Assembly: GCF_000378505.1 (NCBI RefSeq)
Contig: NZ_KB899989.1
Location: 360,581-424,580 of the forward strand
Length of the DNA stretch: 64,000 nt
Reading direction: 5' to 3'
DNA from: Modicisalibacter luteus DSM 23508
GTDB taxonomy: Bacteria; Pseudomonadota; Gammaproteobacteria; Pseudomonadales; Halomonadaceae
Shown piece by piece: positions 49,361 to 57,718 of this stretch. Numbering within the stretch: the first letter of the stretch is position 1; each line of letters starts with the position of its first letter. Below the pieces are notes generated by a model that worked only from the letters and a program-made list of their open reading frames with translations, ran no database searches and had not been told where the DNA came from. Both the position numbers and the translations under genes were made by a program.

Positions 49361-49695
49361 ATATCGCTCCGTCTCGACAGTGAGTCCATTTACTGATCAG
49401 GCGATGTCGCTTTCTCAAGCTAGCAGCGGTTTGCCAACTGGCAAGCATTCGGGAGCAATGGTTTCCCTCCTGTCACCAAACGATACATTGGGAAATCGCA
49501 AACTCTGTTTTATTCACTTCAGAACAAGTCAACCAATAGCACAGCGAGGCAGCGCATATTTACCCATCTTCTCCCTTCATCACCGTTGCCTGCCTATGCA
49601 GAGTTACCTAACTGGCTAGACTCACTAAATCACCTTGGCTGTTGCATGAACCACGCCGGATGCGTGGTACCGAAACACATCAGGGAGGATCCCTC
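49361..49695. other. 335-bp intergenic region
   Basis: Spacer between the divergent DUF892 and MBL-fold genes. It holds a small palindrome GCCAACTGGC near 49432 but nothing else recognisable. No ORF of interest, no RNA hairpin with a T tract. Confidence 0.5.
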
Positions 49696-50541
49696 ATGGC
49701 CGATAACCCGCTGCGCCACAAAGCCATGCCGATGACGTCGATCAAAAGCGGCGATCTCTTCGAGGTACTACCCGACGTGGCCGGACTGACGGTCAAGATC
49801 GTCAATGTCTATTTCGTGGGCCATCCCGAAAGCGGCGACTGGGTGCTGGTCGATGCCGGCATGCCCAACTCGCAGGATAAAATTATCGATGCTGCGATAC
49901 AGCGCTTTGGCAAAGATGCAAAGCCCAAGGCCATCCTGCTGACTCACGGCCATTTCGATCATGTCGGGTCGGCAGTGGAACTGGTAGAGCATTGGGGCGT
50001 GCCGATTTATGTGCACCCCGACGAGATGCCCTATCTGACCGGCGAAGCGCACTACCCCTATCCCGATACCCAGGTCGAGGGGGGCTTGATCGCCAAGCTG
50101 TCGGGCTACTTTCCCAACACGCCGGTGGACCTGCGCCCGTACGTTCGCCTGCTGCCCGAGGGCGGTCGTATTCCCGAACTTCCGGGCTGGCGCTGGGTGG
50201 CAACCCCGGGGCACACGCCGGGGCATGTCTCGTTCTTTCGCGATGCGGATCGCGCCATGATCGTGGGCGATGCCTTCGTTACCGTTCGTCAGGACAAACT
50301 CTATCAGGTCATAACCCAGCATCAGGAGCTCAGTGGCCCACCACGTTACTTCACCCCCGACTGGGATAGCGCCCGCGAATCGGTCAAGCGACTATCGGCA
50401 CTCAAGCCCAACGTGGCCGTGACCGGCCATGGTCGCCCCATGTCCGGCGAGTCGCTGATCCATGACCTGGAAGCGCTGGCCATGAACTTCGACAAGCTGG
50501 CTGTGCCGTCACACGGCAAGAGCGTCGACGATACGCACTGA
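49696..50541 (+). CDS. Metallo-beta-lactamase-fold hydrolase
   Basis: Two-metal MBL-fold enzyme of unknown substrate. From the ATG at 49696 (GGGAGGATCCCTC upstream) the 281-residue protein shows LLTHGHFDHVGS, the metal site HxHxDH. Further His and Asp ligands lie in TPGHTPGHVSFF and IVGDAFV, and a C-terminal TGHGRPM. The family includes glyoxalase II-like and quinolone-signal hydrolase-like enzymes. The frame is open 18 codons upstream with no support. Confidence 0.9.
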   Translation: MADNPLRHKAMPMTSIKSGDLFEVLPDVAGLTVKIVNVYFVGHPESGDWVLVDAGMPNSQDKIIDAAIQRFGKDAKPKAILLTHGHFDHVGSAVELVEHWGVPIYVHPDEMPYLTGEAHYPYPDTQVEGGLIAKLSGYFPNTPVDLRPYVRLLPEGGRIPELPGWRWVATPGHTPGHVSFFRDADRAMIVGDAFVTVRQDKLYQVITQHQELSGPPRYFTPDWDSARESVKRLSALKPNVAVTGHGRPMSGESLIHDLEALAMNFDKLAVPSHGKSVDDTH

Positions 50542-50850
50542 GAGCAAGCGGTGCGCTGGCTCTGCCGGCGTGCCGCATTCAGTCCTCTCGGACCTGGCCT
50601 CCCGCACCCTGGCCGGCCATCCCATCGCTCAGCAGGCTCTGACCGCGTCCAGCCATGACCCAAACGAGAGCCTCTCCGCCTGAACGACGGAGTGAGTCAT
50701 AACCCACAGGCTACACCCCACGAACCGACGGTTACGTCTCCCCACTGTGTTGGCGCGAAAAAGTCGGTATGCTGGTATAGCGACATCGTTATTACGGAGT
50801 GGAAAGCACGAACGATCACTGACTATTGCAAACCAGCGCAGGAGGTTCTC
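50542..50850. other. 309-bp intergenic region
   Basis: Spacer between the MBL-fold hydrolase and a small conserved protein gene, both rightward. It holds a candidate -35/-10 pair with poor spacing (TTGGCG at 50750, TATGCT at 50768). No gene or clear RNA element is seen. Confidence 0.5.
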
Positions 50851-51159
50851 ATGAAGGTCTATAAACCTGAATGGCGATGCACGTTCAACGTGAATGAAGG
50901 CGCAGAGGAATCAGCCAGCTGGAAAGAGCGTGTCGCCTGGCGGCTGCGAGGTCTCGCAGACAAGCTGGACGGCAGCGGACGCACCTTGAAGATAGACTGC
51001 AGTGTCACCCCGGCGGTGAGCCGTGAAGACGTGGACACCTGTCTTGGCAAGGGATTCGAAGTGACTCAAGGCCTACTCACCCAACTCGCCCACCAAGCCG
51101 CATGCGAAGACGTGATGCGGGACGCCAAGGCGGACCTGTTCGAGGAACAGCGGGAGTAA
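50851..51159 (+). CDS. Small conserved protein of unknown function
   Basis: A 102-residue protein starting MKVYKPEWRCTFNVNEG. The ATG at 50851 follows AGGAGGTTCTC, a perfect ribosome-binding site. No domain recognised. It is charged, with WKERVAWRLRGLADKLDGSGR in the middle and three Cys. It has no signal peptide. A terminator follows. Confidence 0.75.
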   Translation: MKVYKPEWRCTFNVNEGAEESASWKERVAWRLRGLADKLDGSGRTLKIDCSVTPAVSREDVDTCLGKGFEVTQGLLTQLAHQAACEDVMRDAKADLFEEQRE

Positions 51160-51189
51160 GTTATTCGTGAGCTACCGTGGTAAAAGCAG

Positions 51190-51222
51190 AACGCCCCATA
51201 TGACAGAGTCTATGGGGCGTTT
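51190..51222 (+). terminator. Terminator after the small conserved protein gene
   Basis: AACGCCCCATA pairs with TATGGGGCGTT around a 10-nt loop with T residues following. It starts 31 nt past the stop at 51159 and faces the converging SDR gene. Confidence 0.75.
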
Positions 51223-51253
51223 GCGTTGATTCGCTGATTAGCTCAGGAATGGC

Positions 51254-52093
51254 TCATTCAAACTGGCCATCAGTCGATACCGACAGTGGACGCCAAGCCT
51301 CCAGCTCCGTTCTGAGCTGCTCGATCTTGTCACTTACGACCTTCACGGCATCCGAGCCGGCCGCAAAACGTAGCGGCGGCCTCGTATGGTTTGCCAATTC
51401 GACGAGACACGCCGCAAGCTTTGCAGGATCACCTGCCTGGCGGTGGCTGTGGGCTTCGAACCCTTCTTGCAGCCGTTGTGAATAGGCTTCGTAGTCGGCG
51501 ATAGGCAACTCGCCATACTGGATAGACGAGGCGTCAAGAAAGTCGGTTCGAAAGTAGCCCGGCTCCACAATGGTGACCTTGATGCCGAACTGTGCGACCT
51601 CCTGCGCCAGCGACTCGGAAAATCCTTCGACGGCGAATTTGCTGGCGCAGTACAGCGCAGCGAACTCCACCCCCTGGATCCCACCGACCGAAGAAAGGTT
51701 GAAAATATGGCCTGAGCGCTGCTGGCGCATGACCGGCAATACGGCTCGGGTCACATCGAAAAGACCAAGGACATTGACGTTGAACTGCGCCCTGGCCGAG
51801 TCCGGCGTGACCTCTTCAAAGAGGCCGAGCTGACCGTAACCGGCATTGTTGACCAGCACATCGATGGCGCCGAATCGCTCCACCGCACCGTCCACGGCAT
51901 GCTGCGCCTGCTGCCTGTCAGTTACATCGAGTGGTAGCGCCAGCAGGCGATCCGACTCGGCGCCCAAGGTTTGTACGACGCTAGCCGGCGTGCGCGCCGT
52001 GGCCACGACCCGGTCTCCTGCGGCCAATGCCGCTTTGGCGACTTCAGCCCCGATGCCCCGTGATGCACCGGTAACGAACCATGTCTTGTTCAT
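51254..52093 (-). CDS. Short-chain dehydrogenase/reductase
   Basis: Classical SDR oxidoreductase of 279 residues. The cofactor motif TGASRGIG and NNAG are present, with catalytic Ser in NLSSVGG and the Tyr-Lys pair in YCASK. Substrate unknown. ATG 52093 follows GAGAAGGAAC. The divergent AraC regulator 171 bp away probably controls it. This SDR may be the oxidoreductase partner often seen near ECF41 sigma factors, but it points away from the ECF41 operon. Confidence 0.92.
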   Translation of the reverse strand: MNKTWFVTGASRGIGAEVAKAALAAGDRVVATARTPASVVQTLGAESDRLLALPLDVTDRQQAQHAVDGAVERFGAIDVLVNNAGYGQLGLFEEVTPDSARAQFNVNVLGLFDVTRAVLPVMRQQRSGHIFNLSSVGGIQGVEFAALYCASKFAVEGFSESLAQEVAQFGIKVTIVEPGYFRTDFLDASSIQYGELPIADYEAYSQRLQEGFEAHSHRQAGDPAKLAACLVELANHTRPPLRFAAGSDAVKVVSDKIEQLRTELEAWRPLSVSTDGQFE

Positions 52094-52264
52094 GTTCCTT
52101 CTCCCATGAGTGAACCGCCAGATCACTATGCTGACGTTCACTGCATCGGAGGTATCCGGATTCTCCGCGAAACTTGCACGATTCTGGCAGCATCTCCTCC
52201 AAGCGTTGCGGCCTCCGCCGAGGCGGCGTAACGTCTTATCTTCGCCGATATGGGGGGCAGCATT

Positions 52265-53167
52265 ATGACTTGGGACAGGGCAAGGTTCGACGAAGTCATC
52301 TCGCTGGTCGAACGATTCTGCCAGAGCGAACGCTGCAACACGCCCATCCCCGGCATCACGCTGGTACGCTCGGATGGCCCGACCGCCGCCATACCAGCGA
52401 TTTATGAGCCGATGCTGTGCCTCATTGCCCAGGGACGCAAACGTACCTTGCTGGGCGACAAGCTGTTCGAATATGGGGCCGGTGACTACCTGATCGCCTC
52501 GGTCGACCTGCCCATTTCAGGCGAAATCGTTGAGGCCAGCCCTGATGCTCCCTACCTGGCCTTTTCCCTGCGACTCGACACTTCGATAATGGCTGAGCTT
52601 CTGCTCGCCCTGCCGGACCGACCCGCCGTGAGCCGGTTACCCACAGGGCTTACGGTGAGCCAACCTACACCAGATCTACTGGATGCCTTGGCTCGCCTGT
52701 TGAGATTGCTCGATCGCCCACAGGACATTGCCATCCTGGCACCGCTGATCGAACGAGAAATTCTCTACCATCTGCTGACTGGCGAGCAGGGCCAGACACT
52801 CCGGCAGATCGCCCTCTCCGAAAGCCACCTGAGCCAGATCAGCAGAGCCATCTCCTGGATCCGACGCCACTACTCCGACCCGCTACGGATCGAGACTGTG
52901 GCGCAGGTTGCCAACATGAGTCCTTCGTCGTTTCATCGCCACTTCAAGGCCGTGACGACCATGAGCCCGCTCCAATATCAGAAACAGATCCGGCTGCAGG
53001 AGGCGCGGCGCCTGTTGCTTGCTCAGGGTACGGACGCAGCCAGTGTCGGATTCATGGTGGGTTATCAGAGCCCATCGCAATTCAGCCGGGAATATGCCCG
53101 CTTGTTCGGTCATCCCCCGATACGGGATGTCAGCCGTTTCCATCGCATCGAGCCGCTGCAGGCATAG
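52265..53167 (+). CDS. AraC-family regulator (AraC_N type)
   Basis: A 300-residue paralogue-like AraC_N regulator divergent from the SDR. The sensor part has IYEPMLCLIAQGRK and YGAGDYLIASVDLP, as in the regulator at 23080. DNA-binding helices follow with VAQVANMSPSSFHRHFKA and VGYQSPSQFSREYAR. I start it at ATG 52265, just after a G-run (GGGGGGCAGC); an ATG at 52250 has no ribosome-binding site. Activates or represses the SDR, by position. Confidence 0.88.
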   Translation: MTWDRARFDEVISLVERFCQSERCNTPIPGITLVRSDGPTAAIPAIYEPMLCLIAQGRKRTLLGDKLFEYGAGDYLIASVDLPISGEIVEASPDAPYLAFSLRLDTSIMAELLLALPDRPAVSRLPTGLTVSQPTPDLLDALARLLRLLDRPQDIAILAPLIEREILYHLLTGEQGQTLRQIALSESHLSQISRAISWIRRHYSDPLRIETVAQVANMSPSSFHRHFKAVTTMSPLQYQKQIRLQEARRLLLAQGTDAASVGFMVGYQSPSQFSREYARLFGHPPIRDVSRFHRIEPLQA

Positions 53168-53190
53168 GCACAACAGATTTACGCGCATGA

Positions 53191-53217
53191 TGTCACAACC
53201 GACTCCACGGGCTCGTC
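53191..53217 (+). promoter_or_regulatory. ECF41-type promoter
   Basis: TGTCACA at 53191-53197 is followed after exactly 16 bases by CGTC at 53214-53217. This is the reported consensus of ECF41 sigma factor promoters (TGTCACA-N16-CGTC). The ATG of the carboxymuconolactone decarboxylase gene is 34 bp beyond the CGTC, and the ECF41 gene lies downstream in the same operon, so the sigma factor should autoregulate. Confidence 0.9.
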
Positions 53218-53250
53218 TTGTCTATGCACGACCCACTACGGAGCCCACCG

Positions 53251-53721
53251 ATGAAACCGAGACTGAATGCCTTTACTGCCGCCCCCGATGCCATGAATGC
53301 GATGGTGACATTCGAAAATGCCATCAGGAAAAGCGGCCTGGAGCCCAGTCTTTTCGAACTAGTCAAGATCCGCGCATCGCAACTCAATGGCTGCGCCTAC
53401 TGTATTCACATGCACACGCGTGATGCCCGAGCCACCGGTGAGCGCGAAGAGCGCATCTACCTGCTTTCGGCCTGGCGGGAGTCGCCGCTTTACAGCGACC
53501 GTGAGCGTGCTGCACTGGCCTGGACCGAAGCATTGACCCTACTGCCTGAAACCCACGCGCCGGATGACGTCTATGCGCTAGTAAGTCAGCAGTTCAACGA
53601 GGCAGAACGGGTCAATCTCACCCTGTTGATTGGTGCGATCAATGTCTGGAACCGTATTGCCGTGGGCTTTCGCAGCATCCACCCTGTCGAGACCTCTCCC
53701 CCGCAGACGGTTGCCTCATGA
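53251..53721 (+). CDS. Carboxymuconolactone decarboxylase-family protein
   Basis: AhpD-like or carboxymuconolactone decarboxylase-like protein of 156 residues, the COE partner typical of ECF41 loci. The redox-active CxxC with downstream His is NGCAYCIHMH near residues 50-59. ATG 53251 follows ACGGAGCCCACCG. Its stop overlaps the sigma-factor ATG by 4 nt (ATGA). In other bacteria the partner is thought to be the target of, or signal source for, the sigma factor. The role here is not known. Confidence 0.92.
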   Translation: MKPRLNAFTAAPDAMNAMVTFENAIRKSGLEPSLFELVKIRASQLNGCAYCIHMHTRDARATGEREERIYLLSAWRESPLYSDRERAALAWTEALTLLPETHAPDDVYALVSQQFNEAERVNLTLLIGAINVWNRIAVGFRSIHPVETSPPQTVAS

Positions 53722-54650
53722 GTGACCCTCAAGGCGCCAGGACGCCAAATGCCTCGCACGAATTCGAGGCCCACCGCGCCTATCTGACGCGCCTTGCCTA
53801 CCGCATGCTCGGCTCGATCGCCGAGGCCGAGGATGCGGTACAAGACGGCTACCTGCGCTGGCACCGTCAGGACACGGCCAGGGTCGACAACCCTCGGGCG
53901 TTTCTCAATCAGGTGGTGACACGGCTCTGCCTCGACCGGATCAAGCAGACCCGCAACCAGCGGGAACACTATGTGGGTGTGTGGCTGCCGGAGCCACTGG
54001 TGGAAGACTGGTCAGCCGCCGAACACGCGGCTTCACCCGTCGATCAGGATGTCACGGTGGCCCTGATGCTGGCGCTTGAGCGTTTGTCGCCACTGGAGCG
54101 TGCCGCCTTCATCCTGCACGATATCTTCGACATGGCGTTCGACGACGTGGCCACGGCGTTGGGCCGAACGGAAGCCGCCTGCCGGCAGTTGGCCAGCCGC
54201 GCACGGAGGCGCGTGATCTCTGCTAAGCCCCGCTTCAAGATCGACCCCAATGAGGGGGCGCGTCTTGCCGACGCCTTCTTCACTGCCGCCCGCAGCGGCG
54301 ACGCCACAAGCTTGCAACAACTGCTGACCAAAACCGCTACCTTTCACTCCGATGGCGGCGGTCGCAAGCCTGCGGCCCTTCGTACCATCTCGGGCGCTGA
54401 CAAGATCGGTCGAATGTATGCAGGCTTGGCCCGCAAAAGGGCTTTCGCCATGCCCCTCTGGACCCGCAATGTCAGGATCGATGGCCTGCCCGGCCATCTT
54501 TCGGTCGAACACGACGGCACGCTGCAGACCACGGCCTTGCAGTTTGAGGCGGGGCGTATACAGGCCATCTTCGTGGTGCGAAATCCTGACAAGCTGCGTC
54601 ACCTCGCGGCATTACTGCCTGCTGACGCGGCACAGCTGATTACTCACTGA
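53718..54650 (+). CDS. ECF41-type RNA polymerase sigma factor
   Basis: Extracytoplasmic function sigma factor of the ECF41 group, which lacks an anti-sigma factor gene and is controlled by its own C-terminal NTF2/SnoaL-like domain. The 310-residue protein has sigma-2 (about 18-85, with RMLGSIAEAEDAVQDGYLRW) and sigma-4 (about 115-175). The linker motif WLPEPLVEDW is a family hallmark, and the SnoaL domain ends with NPDKL, another ECF41 mark. Cotranscribed with the carboxymuconolactone decarboxylase gene behind an exact ECF41 promoter. Confidence 0.94.
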   Translation: MSDPQGARTPNASHEFEAHRAYLTRLAYRMLGSIAEAEDAVQDGYLRWHRQDTARVDNPRAFLNQVVTRLCLDRIKQTRNQREHYVGVWLPEPLVEDWSAAEHAASPVDQDVTVALMLALERLSPLERAAFILHDIFDMAFDDVATALGRTEAACRQLASRARRRVISAKPRFKIDPNEGARLADAFFTAARSGDATSLQQLLTKTATFHSDGGGRKPAALRTISGADKIGRMYAGLARKRAFAMPLWTRNVRIDGLPGHLSVEHDGTLQTTALQFEAGRIQAIFVVRNPDKLRHLAALLPADAAQLITH

Positions 54651-54750
54651 CAGGCGATGTGACATCGCCAACAGTGGTTCAAGCATCTGCAAGACACTAA
54701 AGCTCGGAGTGGCTGGGGTAGCGGGGGGCTGGCCAGCTCTGCTAAAGTCA

Positions 54751-54764
54751 AACAAGAACTTGTT
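54751..54764. promoter_or_regulatory. Palindrome AACAAGAACTTGTT before the Crp/Fnr gene
   Basis: A perfect 6-2-6 inverted repeat 27 bp upstream of the TTG start of the Crp/Fnr-family gene. TTGTTTATAC overlapping it looks like promoter sequence. It may be an operator for the adjacent regulator, though it does not match the FNR or CRP consensus. Confidence 0.4.
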
Positions 54765-54790
54765 TATACGTCATTGGAAGGAGCCATGCA

Positions 54791-55516
54791 TTGCCATCCC
54801 CTTTGATACATAGGCTGAGCCAGTTCATGGAACTGACCGATGAAGAAAAAAAGACATTGGAGAATGCAGCCAGGCAAAGGATTACCATCAGAAAAGGGAA
54901 AGACATCATCAGCGAAGGGCAGAAGCCTGACGAGGTGTATCTCATAGAAGAAGGCTGGGCTTGCCGCTATAAGCTTCTTGAAAATGGCGAGCACCACATC
55001 ATGGCCTATCTGATTCCCGGTGATCTGTGCGACCTCCATACCACCATACTGGATCAGATGGACCATTCGATTCGCACCATCACTCCCCTGAAAGCTGCCG
55101 TTTATTCGGCCAACGAAATAAGTAACTTAATGGCGAAAAATGTTCGGCTTGCAAGAGCGCTTACCTGGTCGACGATGGTTGACGAGGCGATTCTGCGAGA
55201 GTGGCTGGTCAATGCGGGTAGCCGGGCTGCCGACAAGCGCTTGGCTCATTTCTTCTGTGAGATGCTAATACGCTCGCGTGCTGCGGGTCTTTCCCAAGAC
55301 AATAGCTTTGAGTTTCCGATCACCCAGGCAGAGCTAGGTGAGTCAATGGGCCTGACTGAGGTGCACATCAACCGGGTTCTTCAGCGGCTACGCGGAGAAG
55401 GCCTTATCGCTACAGACAATAAACGCCTGGTTATCCTCGATTGGGTACGCCTCAAGGCGTTTGCGCAGTTTAACCCGAACTATCTTCATTGCCAGATAGA
55501 ACCCTGTGATGCTTAA
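54791..55516 (+). CDS. Crp/Fnr-family transcription regulator
   Basis: A 241-residue regulator with a cyclic-nucleotide-type beta-roll (about 15-125, with GKDIISEGQKPDEVYLIEEG), a dimer helix, and a C-terminal winged helix (about 170-225, ITQAELGESMGLTEVHINRVL). It has no N-terminal FNR Cys cluster. Translation begins at TTG 54791, since GGAAGGAG precedes it at correct distance. The ATG five bases upstream is in another frame and stops after six codons. Effector unknown. The CsrB-like sRNA gene lies 120-380 bp downstream on the other strand. Confidence 0.88.
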   Translation: MPSPLIHRLSQFMELTDEEKKTLENAARQRITIRKGKDIISEGQKPDEVYLIEEGWACRYKLLENGEHHIMAYLIPGDLCDLHTTILDQMDHSIRTITPLKAAVYSANEISNLMAKNVRLARALTWSTMVDEAILREWLVNAGSRAADKRLAHFFCEMLIRSRAAGLSQDNSFEFPITQAELGESMGLTEVHINRVLQRLRGEGLIATDNKRLVILDWVRLKAFAQFNPNYLHCQIEPCDA

Positions 55517-55680
55517 GCGTACCTGCCGAGCAGGGCTGCCTTCAGGTTGGAAAGGTCAGGAGGTTAGTCTTCGTGCAGGACCGGTCTGCATGCTCGTTGT
55601 ATTGGCATACTGTCAGCGTTTCTTTGCTGCTTAGCCCTCATATGCTCTAAAGACCAGCGCATCCATTCTCATGTAACGGG
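55517..55680. other. Spacer between Crp/Fnr gene and sRNA terminator
   Basis: Noncoding 164 bp. No clear gene. An 88-codon open frame on the minus strand overlaps this and the sRNA but has no ribosome-binding site and is not coding-like. Confidence 0.5.
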
Positions 55681-55681
55681 A

Positions 55682-55895
55682 CAAAAGAAAGCCCGGACCC
55701 CCTAGGGGGGCCGGGCCAATCTGGGCTTCATCGGGCTTTCTCAAGCGCTCTAGCGCTGCCTTCCTTGCTTCACTTCCACGGGCTTCCTGCCCATGCTTCC
55801 CTGGATGCTTTCGCGAACGTCCTGTCCGCGCTTCCCTGGCTACCAGAGCCTTCCTGGCTCGTTCTTCCCTGATCGGGCTTCCTGCCCAACGCCGC
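55682..55895 (-). ncRNA. CsrB/RsmZ-type CsrA-sequestering small RNA
   Basis: On the minus strand this stretch of about 210 nt holds at least eight GGA motifs, most as AGGA or AGGGA. Several are in perfect small hairpin loops: GGGC-AGGAA-GCCC (55875-55887), GAGCC-AGGAA-GGCTC (55846-55860), CGCG...AGGA...CGCG (55812-55830) and GGGC-AGGAA-GCCC again (55780-55792). Others lie near 55862-55869, 55831-55839, 55795-55803, 55771-55779 and 55758-55768. A terminator with a GCCCGG...CCGGGC stem follows (55691-55716), then TTTCTTTTGT. This is the signature of CsrB/CsrC/RsmY/RsmZ RNAs that titrate the translation regulator CsrA (RsmA). The 5' end is estimated; no clear promoter or complete GacA (UvrY) box was recognised, though a TATAAG half-site lies about 55 bp upstream. 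Confidence 0.82.
55691..55716 (-). terminator. Intrinsic terminator of the CsrB-type sRNA
   Basis: GCCCGG(C)CCCCC and GGGGG(T)CCGGGC pair around TA, followed on the minus strand by TTTCTTTTGT. Very strong, marks the 3' end of the sRNA. Confidence 0.9.
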
Positions 55896-56151
55896 ACATT
55901 GTGCCAAACATGACGTACCCACGAACTAACTTGCGTTACTTTGACTTATAAGGTTTTTCCTGCAGAAACTCTTGTGAAACGTTAAACGCTCGGTAGCTCG
56001 ATCCCGGAAGCCAACAATGGGCAACCCTTTCCGCTTCGCCATCCCGGCCTGCTTCCATAGATGGCTCCTCGGCTATCTCAAGGCTACGCTTCATGACACC
56101 ACCTCGCTTCACATCATCCCGTGTTGCCCCGTCTTGATTAAGGAGTCTGCC

Positions 56152-56742
56152 ATGGCCGACCGAATCCTCGTGCTCTATGGATCCTATCGTTCCGACCGCA
56201 CCGGCATCCGTCTTGCCGACTATGCCGTACGTACCTTGCAGGCCCGTGGTTTCGAGGCGGAACTGATCGATGCCAAGCAGATCGACCTGCCGATGCTGGA
56301 TCGCATGTACAAGGAGTACCCCAAGGGCGAAGCGCCCGAGGCAATGGAGGCACTGGCGGGCAAGATTCGCGAGGCGGATGGTTTCGTCTTTGTCACTGGT
56401 GAATACAACTGGGGCATGCAGCCCGGCCTCAAGAACCTGACCGACCATTTTCTGGAAGAGTGGTACTGGCGACCGGCCGGTATCGTCAGCTATTCGGCTG
56501 GCCGTCTGGGCGGTGCACGTGCCGGCCTGTTATGGCACGGCACGCTCGCAGAAATGGGGATGGTCGTCATTTCCAGTTCGGTGACCGTCGGCCCAATCAC
56601 CAAGACACTGGATGCCGACGGTCAACCCACCGGCGACGCCGGCCAGTCGCTGGAAAAATCCTTTGCGCGCTTCGCCGAGGACCTGGCCTGGTGGACAGAA
56701 GCAGCAAAAGAACAGCGGCAGCGCAAACAGCCGCCGTTCTGA
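56152..56742 (+). CDS. NADPH-dependent FMN reductase family protein
   Basis: Flavodoxin-fold NAD(P)H:FMN reductase or quinone reductase of 196 residues. Motif ILVLYGSYRSDRTG near the start binds the FMN phosphate, and GEYNWGMQPGLKN is the second flavin loop. ATG 56152 follows AAGGAGTCTGCC. The frame is open farther upstream without support. Converges on the YghU-type gene. Likely role is in quinone or azo-compound detoxification. Confidence 0.9.
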   Translation: MADRILVLYGSYRSDRTGIRLADYAVRTLQARGFEAELIDAKQIDLPMLDRMYKEYPKGEAPEAMEALAGKIREADGFVFVTGEYNWGMQPGLKNLTDHFLEEWYWRPAGIVSYSAGRLGGARAGLLWHGTLAEMGMVVISSSVTVGPITKTLDADGQPTGDAGQSLEKSFARFAEDLAWWTEAAKEQRQRKQPPF

Positions 56743-56752
56743 TCACTATGCC

Positions 56753-57628
56753 CTAGCCCTTGGCTTCGAGCTTATCCTGCGTTCTGAGGTCAAAGTCCTT
56801 GGCATCGTGGCGCTCATGTAGCTGTTCCTCGAGCGGACCGAAGGTGCGGTTGACCATACGTCCACGCTGGACAGCCGGGCGTGCACTGATCTCCTTGGCC
56901 CAGCGCTGCACGTGCTCGTAGGACTCAACCTGCAGGAACTCGCCGGCCTCGTACAGTTGCCCCAGCGCCAGCTGGCCATACCACGCCCAGTTGGCGATGT
57001 CCGCGACGGTGTACTCGTCCCCGCCCAGATAGCGCGACTCGGCCAGGCGGCGGTCGAGGACATCAAGCTGGCGCTTAGTCTCCATGGTGAAGCGATCAAT
57101 GGCGTATTCGATCTTGGTCGGCGCATACGCATAGAAGTGACCGAACCCACCACCGAGATAGGGCGCACTGCCCATCTGCCAGAACAGCCAGTTGAGTGTT
57201 TCGGTACGCTCTGCGGGCTCCCGGGGCAACAGGGCGTCGAATTTTTCGGCGAGATAGAGCAGGATCGAGCCGGACTCAAATACCCGGGTGGGCTTGGGCG
57301 TGGTGCTGCAATCCATCAACGCGGGAATCTTTGAGTTCGGATTGACCTTCACAAAACCGCTGCTGAACTGATCGCCATCGCCGATCTGGATCGGCCAAGC
57401 ATCGTATTCGGCATAGAAGTCCTGTGCCAGCAACTCCTCGAACATGATGCCGACCTTGACGCCATTGGGCGTGGCCAGCGAGTAAAGCTGGAACGGGTGC
57501 TTACCGACCGGCAGCTCTTTCTCGTGCGTCGGCCCGGCAATGGGACGGTTGATACTGGCGAAGTGGCCGCCGCTTTCCTTCTCCCAGGTCCAGACCTTCG
57601 GGGGGGTGTAGTCACTGTCCTGACTCAT
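56753..57628 (-). CDS. yghU: Glutathione transferase-like disulfide-bond oxidoreductase (YghU type)
   Basis: Glutathione S-transferase relative that reduces disulfides with two bound GSH molecules in E. coli YghU. The 291-residue protein from ATG 57628 (CAAGGAGATTCC upstream) has the YghU-like extended N-terminus and the thioredoxin fold with the TPNGVKVGIMFEELL loop. The helical domain includes NSKIPALMDCS, ESGSILLYLAEKF and YLGGDEYTVADIANW. Orthology is inferred from length and pattern. Confidence 0.9.
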   Translation of the reverse strand: MSQDSDYTPPKVWTWEKESGGHFASINRPIAGPTHEKELPVGKHPFQLYSLATPNGVKVGIMFEELLAQDFYAEYDAWPIQIGDGDQFSSGFVKVNPNSKIPALMDCSTTPKPTRVFESGSILLYLAEKFDALLPREPAERTETLNWLFWQMGSAPYLGGGFGHFYAYAPTKIEYAIDRFTMETKRQLDVLDRRLAESRYLGGDEYTVADIANWAWYGQLALGQLYEAGEFLQVESYEHVQRWAKEISARPAVQRGRMVNRTFGPLEEQLHERHDAKDFDLRTQDKLEAKG

Positions 57629-57718
57629 GGAATCTCCTTGCTGAGGTGTCTCTCGCTTCAACGTAGCCCAGGAAACCTTCACCTTCGACCGTCAATCGCC
57701 TGACAGCGCCGGCTACGT

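Noticed and set aside
55757-55887. CRISPR-like short repeats
   Set aside because: Repeat units are 13-20 nt hairpins with irregular spacing and no spacers. They fit an sRNA, not a CRISPR array.
55873-55890. Sigma-54 promoter for the sRNA (TTGGCACAATGTGC)
   Set aside because: Only 8 bp, not 10, separate the GG and GC elements.
55631-55897. 88-codon Arg-rich minus-strand frame
   Set aside because: Coincides with the GGA-hairpin sRNA and its terminator. No ribosome-binding site. The repeats explain its composition.
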